A stretch of DNA of 15,810 nt from Pedosphaera sp. (GTDB lineage Bacteria > Verrucomicrobiota > Verrucomicrobiia > Limisphaerales > UBA9464), in the NCBI GenBank assembly GCA_009695405.1, contig SIAZ01000057.1, forward strand, positions 1-15,810. The letters run 5' to 3'. A model generated the notes under the pieces. That model was not told where the DNA came from. It was given only the letters and a program-made list of their open reading frames with translations, and searched no databases. Of this stretch, positions 7,556 to 14,800 are shown one piece after another (the first letter of the stretch is position 1; each line of letters opens with the position of its first letter). Both the position numbers and the translations under genes were made by a program.

Positions 7556-7718
7556 GACTGTAAGGATTGAATAGTCAACTGGGTTAGATGTCGCTCCAGC
7601 TATTAGGGGCAGAAAGCTTTAATTTTGGGGTGAGTTGGATGGAAAAGTGGGTAATAAGTGGTAAGAGAATTGAGGTTGGAGATTGAAAGGGGGCGGGTTT
7701 AGACATCAAGCTTATCCC
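7556..7718. promoter_or_regulatory. Divergent intergenic region between the cytochrome gene and cdsA
   Basis: This 163-bp gap separates two genes transcribed away from each other, so it must hold or adjoin a promoter for each unless one is transcribed from further away. It is A/T-richer than the flanking genes around 7615-7635. No -35/-10 pair with good spacing was found on either strand by eye. A TTGACT on the minus strand lies too close to the cytochrome ATG to serve as its -35. A GAGG at 7672-7675 sits 7 bases before a TTG at 7683 that could be an alternative cdsA start. The call rests on gene arrangement only. Confidence 0.3.
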
Positions 7719-8642
7719 ATGTCTGAGCCCGCATCGGTGCCGGTTTTACTGTCCAAAGGGCAGATTTTTATTCGGCGTCTTTCCAGCACGGTGTTTCTTT
7801 GGAGCATCGTCTTAGCGGCCATTTTTTCAGGTAATGAATTTGTTCGGCAATACGTTTTTCTCGGTTTGATGTTGCTCTTGGCCTGTCTTGGTTTGATAGA
7901 ATTTTACGGGTTGATAGAGCGTCGTTTGTTTGTTCGTTTTCGGCTCTGGGGAATTGCCAATGGCTTATTGCTGATGGTAGCCACCTTTTTTTATCTGACC
8001 GTCTATCTGCCTAGTTCCGGATTTAAGGGGCAACCAGGACGGGCTAATGATTTTGAATCCGCCGTGTTAGTGCTGTTTGTTCTTGGGCTTTTTCTTAGAG
8101 AATTTGTTTCAAAGAAAAATCAAGGCAATGCCCTGACCGCTATCAGTATGACCCTGCTGGGTCTGATGTATGTCCCGTGGTTGTTGAACTTCATTCAGAA
8201 GATTAATTTTTTCCCAGGCGTCGATGGTCGATTTTATGTTCTCTACTTTATTATTGTGACCAAGTTTAGCGATGTGGGGGCTTACTGCACTGGGTCCCTG
8301 ATAGGGCGTCACAAAATGATTCCGCGTATTAGCCCTGGAAAAACGTGGGAAGGGTTCGTCGGAGCCGTGGTGATTTCAACCGGATGTTCGGTTTGTTTAG
8401 CGATCCTTCTGGGTGACCGATTAACAGGTTTGACCGTGCCCCATGCGGTGGTCTTAGGTATTATTTTGAGTTTAGGCGCGGTGGTAGGCGACCTCATTGA
8501 GTCGCTTTTTAAGCGGGAGGCAGGAGTAAAAGATTCCGGTCATTTTTTTCCAGGAATCGGCGGTATTTTAGATCTCTTGGACAGTCTGCTGTTTAATGCT
8601 CCGCTGATGTATTTGTATCTGCGGCATGTACTGACCCATTGA
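7719..8642 (+). CDS. cdsA: Phosphatidate cytidylyltransferase (CDP-diglyceride synthase)
   Basis: CdsA is an integral inner-membrane enzyme that makes CDP-diacylglycerol from phosphatidic acid and CTP, the branch point for all bacterial phospholipids. The 307-residue product has about eight hydrophobic segments. The C-terminal third has the family signature, numbered from ATG 7719: KFSDVGAYCTGSLIGRH (182-198), SPGKTWEGFVGAV (205-217), VVGDLIESLFKR (255-266), VKDSG (270-274) and PGIGGILDLLDSLLF (278-292). Compared with the textbook signature, the His of PGHGG is Ile and the Arg of D-R--D is Leu; the KD pair and both aspartates remain. Similar changes occur, to my recollection, in other PVC bacteria. 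A TTG at 7683 preceded by GAGG would add 12 residues; ATG was preferred as the commoner start. Its usual partners uppS and dxr are not adjacent. Confidence 0.94.
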   Translation: MSEPASVPVLLSKGQIFIRRLSSTVFLWSIVLAAIFSGNEFVRQYVFLGLMLLLACLGLIEFYGLIERRLFVRFRLWGIANGLLLMVATFFYLTVYLPSSGFKGQPGRANDFESAVLVLFVLGLFLREFVSKKNQGNALTAISMTLLGLMYVPWLLNFIQKINFFPGVDGRFYVLYFIIVTKFSDVGAYCTGSLIGRHKMIPRISPGKTWEGFVGAVVISTGCSVCLAILLGDRLTGLTVPHAVVLGIILSLGAVVGDLIESLFKREAGVKDSGHFFPGIGGILDLLDSLLFNAPLMYLYLRHVLTH

Positions 8643-8679
8643 AACGAGGCGGGTGAGACTATCTCCCAAAGTTACTTTC

Positions 8680-9486
8680 TTAGGGACTGATCAGTTCAGC
8701 GACCTTGGCATGAATATCGCCCGATTTCATGAGTGCTTCGCCGACCAGAATTGCCCGGCAACCCACCCGACGCAGACGGTCGACATCATTTCGAGAGTGA
8801 ATCCCGCTTTCTCCGACCAGAAGAAGTGGCCCACTGGTTTCGGCGGACCAGAGGAGAGGGGCGAGACGTTCGGTAGTCGAGAGGTCAACCTTGAAACTTT
8901 TTAGGTTGCGATTATTGACCCCTATCAAGCGAGCACCGCAGCGGAGAGCTCTTTCGAGTTCTAATTCATCGTGAACTTCCACCAAGGCGGTGATACCTGC
9001 GGCATCGGCGAGGGCGTGAAAGTGGGAGAGTTGGACATCATCGAGAATAGCAACGATCAAAAGAATAGCATCAGCGCCCCATTCAATTGCTTCTAAGATT
9101 TGGCATTCATTAATGATAAAATCCTTGCGCAAGAGTGGGAGAGAAACGGCCGCACGAATGGCCCTTAAATAGCTTAAAGAGCCCTGAAAAAAGCGTTCGT
9201 CAGTGAGAACAGAAAGGCAGCTAGCCCCAGCAGATTCATAGTTTCGAGCAATACGAACAGCGTCAAAGTCAGGGCAGATAACTCCCAGACTAGGGGAGGC
9301 TTTTTTGACTTCAGCGATAAGACCGATATCACCTTGGCGAGGTGTTTCTAGAGCTCCAAAGAAATTGCGAACACCCTCACCTCGGCGCTGAATAGCCTCT
9401 CGGAGTTGGCGAGCACTGACAGGTCCTTGAGGCAGACGATCCACTTCAAGCCGTTTCTGAGCAACAATAGTATCGAGCAGAGTCAT
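8680..9486 (-). CDS. trpC: Indole-3-glycerol phosphate synthase
   Basis: TrpC closes the indole ring, converting carboxyphenylamino-deoxyribulose phosphate to indole-3-glycerol phosphate in tryptophan biosynthesis (cytoplasm). The 268 residues cover the complete (beta/alpha)8 barrel, and every catalytic element is visible: IAEVKKASPS (Glu59, Lys61), LLRKDFII (Lys121), ALVEVHDELE (Glu170), IGVNNRNLKSF (Asn192) and VGESGIHS (Glu226, Ser227, phosphate binding). The first residues MTLLDTIVAQKRLEV match the usual start, supporting ATG 9486, although no Shine-Dalgarno sequence precedes it. It is monofunctional (not fused to TrpF) and no other trp gene is in the window. It lies 88 bp downstream of the amidase gene and may be read through from it. 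Its 3' end faces cdsA, with 37 bp between the two stop codons. Confidence 0.97.
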   Translation of the reverse strand: MTLLDTIVAQKRLEVDRLPQGPVSARQLREAIQRRGEGVRNFFGALETPRQGDIGLIAEVKKASPSLGVICPDFDAVRIARNYESAGASCLSVLTDERFFQGSLSYLRAIRAAVSLPLLRKDFIINECQILEAIEWGADAILLIVAILDDVQLSHFHALADAAGITALVEVHDELELERALRCGARLIGVNNRNLKSFKVDLSTTERLAPLLWSAETSGPLLLVGESGIHSRNDVDRLRRVGCRAILVGEALMKSGDIHAKVAELISP

Positions 9487-9574
9487 CGATGAGTTTAAAT
9501 TAGTGAGTTAATCCCTGAAGAATCCGAGGAAAAATGGGCGCACGATCGAAAGCCAAACCGAGAGAGCAGGGGGG

Positions 9575-10552
9575 TCATTCCGGTTTTCCACGTTCGAGAA
9601 GGCGTTTGTGTCTGATCACGCCCTCGGCGATAGCGGAGGCTAGTTGATCGCGTAATTTTTCAGTGTAAATGTAGGGAGTATCCGAGGGATGAGTCATATA
9701 GCCGATTTCGATCAGAACGCCCGGCATTTTGAGAAGAGTGAGTTCTTTAAAACGGGCACGTCGAACACCGCGATCGGGCAGGCTGGTTTGGTCAAGGAGT
9801 GAGGTGTGAATTTGTTGAGCTAAGGTAATGTTCTCGCGATCGAAAGCGTTACCCGCCGACCAAGATCCGCCGTGGCGATGAGCGTCATTGCTGGAGGAGG
9901 CTCCTGCTGGGGTGAGGCAGTAAGTTTCCAGACCTTGTACTCCAGCTCGTCCGGGTCCATCGAAGCCATTAAAATGAAGGCTGATATAGAGATCTGCACC
10001 GCTTTTGTTTGCTTTGACAGCCCGCGTCTCGAGGGGGATGAAGGTATCATCATCTCGAATAAGGGTGACCTTTAAGCCGGCAGCTCGGAGTCGTTCCGCG
10101 AGTCTTTTCGCCAAGGCCAGAGTGTAAATTTTTTCCTGTCGAGACCCCTCGATATTGCCGGGATCTTTACCCCCATGACCAGCGTTGATGGCAATCATTC
10201 GAATGGGGGGGCCGCGGCGTTTCGGGGGGGAAATAAGGGGGGAAAGAAGCGTATCAATATCCCGCTGTGATATTCGATAGCGTCCCTGAACAGTGGGTAA
10301 GATGTCGGACAAACGGTACTCAACCTCATTAAAGGACACTTTGTTGGAGTCCTTTTGGAAGCGAAACCGCATCCAACGATTGGTGAGTAGTAGCAGGTCG
10401 CCACGGGTGCTGATTCTTAGGTCATGAAGACGGGCCCAATCAGCGAGATCGCGAAAGTGAGGGGGTGCTGGATTAGCGAAGAGTGGCGACGCCAAGGTGA
10501 GGAGGAACCACACCACTGCAATGGCAGGCTGGAAGGGGCGTCCGACAGTCAT
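9575..10552 (-). CDS. Secreted N-acetylmuramoyl-L-alanine amidase (Amidase_3)
   Basis: This zinc amidase cuts the bond between MurNAc and the stem peptide of peptidoglycan, acting in the periplasm in cell separation or wall turnover. The 325-residue product begins with a signal peptide (hydrophobic stretch about 9-25, probable cleavage after LFA at 26). Residues about 32-108 form a small N-terminal domain resembling the copper amine oxidase-like stalk domain (GDLLLLTNRWMRFRFQKDSN, YRLSDIL). After a proline/arginine-rich linker (about 104-117), the Amidase_3 domain spans about 118-315: INAGHGGKDPG (zinc His126), SRQEKIYTLALA (zinc Glu140), LYISLHFNG (zinc His193) and VLIEIGYMTHPSD (catalytic Glu282). 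The set is complete, so it should be active. It starts 11 bp after the aminopeptidase stop, with no clear ribosome-binding site, suggesting translational coupling. Confidence 0.94.
   Translation of the reverse strand: MTVGRPFQPAIAVVWFLLTLASPLFANPAPPHFRDLADWARLHDLRISTRGDLLLLTNRWMRFRFQKDSNKVSFNEVEYRLSDILPTVQGRYRISQRDIDTLLSPLISPPKRRGPPIRMIAINAGHGGKDPGNIEGSRQEKIYTLALAKRLAERLRAAGLKVTLIRDDDTFIPLETRAVKANKSGADLYISLHFNGFDGPGRAGVQGLETYCLTPAGASSSNDAHRHGGSWSAGNAFDRENITLAQQIHTSLLDQTSLPDRGVRRARFKELTLLKMPGVLIEIGYMTHPSDTPYIYTEKLRDQLASAIAEGVIRHKRLLERGKPE
10205..10242 (+). other. Triple G-run (possible G-quadruplex) inside the amidase gene
   Basis: The plus strand, which is the template strand of the amidase gene, carries G runs of 7 (10205-10211), 7 (10224-10230) and 6 (10237-10242) bases, separated by 12 and 6 bases. 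Splitting one long run gives the four G-triplets needed for a G-quadruplex. On the coding strand these are C runs encoding the Pro-rich linker between the two domains of the amidase. The structure is inferred from base composition only. Confidence 0.45.
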
Positions 10553-10563
10553 GCCAAGAGATT

Positions 10564-11679
10564 TCAGCGGAGATTTTTGGGATTGAGAGGGAGCAGGTCC
10601 TTGGGAAGGAAAAGTCCATCTTTACGAATCAATTCTGAATCGAACCAGACTTCACCACTGCCCCATTCGGGACGCTGGATGAGGACCATATCCCAGTGTA
10701 CCGCCGATTTATTCCCATTACCCGGATCGTCGTATGCTTGACCTGGGGTGTAATGGAGTGAGCCAGCAATTTTCTCATCGAACAGAATATCACACATCGG
10801 ATTTTGGATGTAGGGATTGAATCCCAGACTAAATTCGCCGATGGACCGAGCTCCAGAATCGGTATCGAGAATTTCGTTTAGTTTCTTTTCTGATCCCCCT
10901 TGGCAAGTGGCCCGCACGATGCGTCCTTGTTTCAATTCCAGTCGAATTCCCTCAAATTTAGTTCCGGCGTAAAGAGTTGGAGTATTGAAGGCAATGAAAC
11001 CTTCGGAAGATTTAAGTGTGGGGCAGGTGAAACACTCTCCGTCGGGAATATTACGTTGACCCTCGCAGGGTTTAGCGCCGATGCCACGGATGGAAAAAGT
11101 TAAATCCGTACCGGGCCCTTTAATATGAACACGATCCGCTTTGCGCATCCGTTTTTCCAAAGGACCACAGGCAGTAGCCATTTTGGCGTAGTCCATTGTG
11201 CAAACATCGAAATAGAAATTTTCAAACGCCTCGGTACTCATATTGGCTCCCTGCGCCATACTCGGCGTGGGCCAGCGCAAGACGCACCAGCGGGTTTTGT
11301 TAATACGATGATCTAAGACCGGTCGGAGCGTCTTGGCGTAGAGGCGTGATTTGTCAGAGGGGATGTCGCTGTTTTCCCCCGCATTGTGAGAACCGCGAAT
11401 AGCGATGAAGGCCTGCATCTTTTTTATTCGAGCCATTTCAATCGTTTTAACCAAAGACGCATGCGCAGTGTCGGTGCCTATTTGCAGCTCTCGGGTCACT
11501 CGAGAGTTGCGGGTTTCGACAATTGGAATCGCCCCAACAGCGCGGGCCGCCCGAATCAATTCCACAGCCATCGCATCGGGTGTGTCACTTAAGTCGATCA
11601 AAACTGTCTCTCCTTTTTTAAGAGCGCAGGAATACTCGATCAACAGCTTTGCTAGACGGGAATAACGCGGGTCAGTCAT
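10564..11679 (-). CDS. M29-family metallo-aminopeptidase (aminopeptidase T/AmpS type)
   Basis: This is a cytoplasmic two-metal aminopeptidase of MEROPS family M29, which removes N-terminal residues from peptides with broad specificity. The 371-residue product is slightly shorter than the roughly 410-residue founding members. The N-terminal domain (about 1-175) has the usual YSRLAKLLIEYSCALKKGE opening. The C-terminal metal domain keeps all five expected ligands: Glu215 in IPDGECFTCP, Glu282 in SIGEFSLGFNP, His309 in IAGSLHYTPG, and His328 and Asp330 in NKSAVHWDM. The ATG at 11679 gives a normal N-terminus, but no Shine-Dalgarno sequence is visible upstream. It is first in a tight pair with the amidase gene (11 bp gap), which would make sense if it trims peptides released from the wall, an inference from position. 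No signal peptide is seen. Confidence 0.9.
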   Translation of the reverse strand: MTDPRYSRLAKLLIEYSCALKKGETVLIDLSDTPDAMAVELIRAARAVGAIPIVETRNSRVTRELQIGTDTAHASLVKTIEMARIKKMQAFIAIRGSHNAGENSDIPSDKSRLYAKTLRPVLDHRINKTRWCVLRWPTPSMAQGANMSTEAFENFYFDVCTMDYAKMATACGPLEKRMRKADRVHIKGPGTDLTFSIRGIGAKPCEGQRNIPDGECFTCPTLKSSEGFIAFNTPTLYAGTKFEGIRLELKQGRIVRATCQGGSEKKLNEILDTDSGARSIGEFSLGFNPYIQNPMCDILFDEKIAGSLHYTPGQAYDDPGNGNKSAVHWDMVLIQRPEWGSGEVWFDSELIRKDGLFLPKDLLPLNPKNLR

Positions 11680-11790
11680 GATATTACGCGGGCAAATTCA
11701 AACACGAGAAGAGCGAAGAGGACATCAAACAATCTCAATTGAAATTTGGAGGCATTGAAATGTGGAAAGTGCGCTTATTGCAGTGGGAAG

Positions 11791-11828
11791 AAATTAAAAA
11801 GCCCCCCACCCTTTCGGATGGGAGGCTT
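11791..11828 (-). terminator. Strong rho-independent terminator of the LamG/Ig gene
   Basis: Read on the minus strand, AAGCCTCCCATCC (11828-11816) pairs with GGGTGGGGGGCTT (11811-11799) in a 13-bp stem with two G-T pairs, closed by a GAAA tetraloop (11815-11812) and followed directly by TTTTTAATTT (11800-11791). It starts 16 bp past the stop codon at 11847-11845, so it ends the LamG/Ig transcript and separates it from the aminopeptidase operon downstream. Confidence 0.92.
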
Positions 11829-11844
11829 GGGAGGACGATTTAGA

Positions 11845-14800
11845 TTAGCGAAGCCTGTAAAACTTCGCGGCGGTGGTATCGGTGACTTTGAACGGTGAGA
11901 CTGCTGGCAGGATATCTGAGAAAGGTCCGGCGAGGCTGTTAGCCGACTGAAGTTGTCCGCCTTCCCAGACCAGAAGGAGAGAATCGCCGGAGCGTTGGAT
12001 AGTCATTTTGAGTGAGGGAGCTTCGGTGGCGCCTCTGAAGCCAAGGTTATTGGCGCCTGCCATATAGAGGGTTCCCACTTCCAGAGGGGTAAGAACTCGG
12101 CGCCAGACTCCTAACTCGTCGATATCGCCTGAACCTGTTTCTTGATAGAGACCCGTTGGATCCTGTCCGAGGGTGACCGGCAGTCCAGTGTCGATTGATT
12201 TGGCAACTGCGGTGGTCGTGCCGCTGATTTTGAAGGATCGAGCGGGGGCCCCATCCAAATAAGTTACGACCTGTGCGGCCCGATCGAAGGTACAAGCCAA
12301 ATGGTGCCAAGCCCCGTCGTTAATGCTGCCGATATCTCCATAAATACGAGCACCACTGGTGCTGTTTGTATCATATAACGACACGCCCCAAGCCCCATAA
12401 TTGAGAGGAGCAGGATCGGGTTCAGCGCCGCTTCCGATGCCATATCCATAAGCGGGCGAAAGAACAATACCAGGACCGCCGAGGGAACCGGTCGTGGTGG
12501 TGAAGAAAGGCAAATCACCCGCGATGAAGTCCTGTGGTAAGCGAATCCAGAATGCCACCGTAAAATTGACATTTGTCCCGAACTTGAGGTCGGGACGGAC
12601 CCCGAGAGAAAGGTAAGAGGTGTTGGTGGTGGTGGTGACCCCTGGTTTGCCCGGTTGACCAAAGTCAGAGGCATAAGAAACCGCCCGCCCCACTTTGCCT
12701 TCAGTGAAGGTGGCGGCAGTTAGGTTAGAGGAAGAGGATGTTTGAACAATAGCGACCGCATTATTTCCACGGCCCGTAGCATCGGTGAGACTATTATTGA
12801 AAGGCAAATGAACCACGAGGCCTAGGATAGAGGGTTCAGTGGTTGGGGCGGGCAGTACAACCAGAGAAGCCACGGTGCTAGTTGTTGTGCCGGCAGGATT
12901 CGTGATCACGACAGTGTAGTTGCCTGCGTCAGCTAGGGTCAACCCAGTTAGGATGAGGCGAGAAGCGGTTGCTCCGGGAATATCGATCCCTTTCTTTTTC
13001 CACTGATAAGTAATGGGGATACTGCCAAAAGCGTTGACTGCGAAGGTAGATCCTAAGGTGACATAATTGGTAAAACTGGCGGGTTGGCCGGTGATTTGAG
13101 GTGGGGTGGTTGATCCGTAAGAAATCCCATAATGCTTTTCGATGACCGCGTCGGACAGTATGGTATCATAAATTGCGACTTCATCGATGGCTCCTTTGAA
13201 AGTGCCGTCATAATCAGGAGAATTACTGAGGCGTTTAGATCCGATAGAAATAGGCGAAGTCGACGGGCGAACCCCATTGTTGTTGGCCGGTCGACCGTCC
13301 CCAGTGCCGGCGAGGCGCCCATTGACATAGACCCGTAATTGAGGCGAATCAGGAGTCGATTGGTCGTAGACCCCGACGATATGTTGCCACGAATTATCGG
13401 GGCCGACATCCGCCTCTGCCGAGTAGAGGGTGTTATTATTGCCACGGGTGTAGAATCGATAATGGCCTGAGGCGATATCGAGAGAGAATTGTTCATTTCC
13501 AGTAGTGCCTTCGGCTCCCGTTCCCTTGGCAATCAGGGTGGATTCATCCACAAGGCCCTCGGGCGCTTTTGCCCAGCATTCAATGGTGAAACTGACGTTA
13601 GTTCCCTGAAAATTAATTTTAGCCCCGTTGATTTGGCCAACAAAACTACCCGAACCGGCAAAAAGAACCGAAGGGTTGGAATCGAGTTCGGAATACCCCG
13701 ACTGATTCAAGGTAATCTTAGAGTAAACCCCGTTATTATCGCCCGCATGATCAAAGGCGACGGATCCATTGGTTTCACCGAGTCGCCAGTAAGCGATCGG
13801 GGAAGCATCGAGCACAGCCGCAGGGTAGTTAATAGGAGTCGGAGAAACGTAAAGGATTCCGATAGCGCTCGAAGATGAACCGGCTTCATTGGTGACCTCG
13901 CATGTAAAGCTCGCTCCATTGCGAGCGAGTTCTGTTGTGCCTGTGTAGGAGGCAGCGGTGGCCCCAGCGATGATCTCCCCGTTGACTTTCCATTGAAACG
14001 TTTGGGGAGTGGTCCCACCTGTGGTCACCGCGAAGATAAAGGGACGTCCTGCGAACCGAGCAACTGGCACTGGTTGGCTGATGAAAGTGGGGGCAGTTGC
14101 GGCGATGGATAGTTTGACAGAATTGGTGACACTGCCGAAAGCATTAGCGACCACCACGCTGTAGGTGGGGGTACCGACTTGGAGATTGTTGAGCGTAAGC
14201 GAAGAACTGGCTGCGTTGAGAGGGACACCGTCGAGGGTCCAGAAGTAAGTAAGAGGTTCGGCACCTTCTGCCTCCACTTTCAACGTGACGCTCCCCCCTT
14301 TAAAAAGAGTCGGCCAGATGTTGCGCAAATAGCCGTCGGGAGTGCTGATAGAGCGGGTGATACTCGGGCTGACCTGAGCGACGTCATAAAGTGCCTTAAT
14401 TTGTGCGGCAGAAAGGGCTTTGTTAAAAATGGCAGGTTCATCCACAGAACCTCCGAAAAAGGTGCTAATGCCGCCAAGAGTTTTGAAGGCCCCCCCCCGA
14501 TCCGCTTCCGCTTGAGCTCCGATAGTCCACGCATTGGTGGTGATGATGGCTCCATTGCCACTGGTCAACGATCCAACATTTTTCCCATTGCGATAGAGGG
14601 TCCACTGAGAGCCATCGTAAGTGCCGGCAAGAAACACCCAATTATTGAGATCTCCCTCAGGCATCGAGAAGAGGACTGAATCGTAGTAAGAGTTGCCGTC
14701 CGTTACTCCGATTTCGTAGTGGTTAGTGGTTCCGTAACCCGTACCCGTCAAATCAGTGCCACGGGAGATTCGCAAGAAAGTTTCGGCATTTTTCCCGTCC

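Noticed and set aside
7577..7582. TTGACT on the minus strand as the -35 box of the cytochrome gene
   Set aside because: A -10 box 17 bases downstream would lie at or inside the start codon, and no matching hexamer is there.
8651..8667. A small inverted repeat between the convergent ends of cdsA and trpC as a shared terminator
   Set aside because: The stem is only four plus two base pairs with a bulge and neither strand has a T-tract after it.
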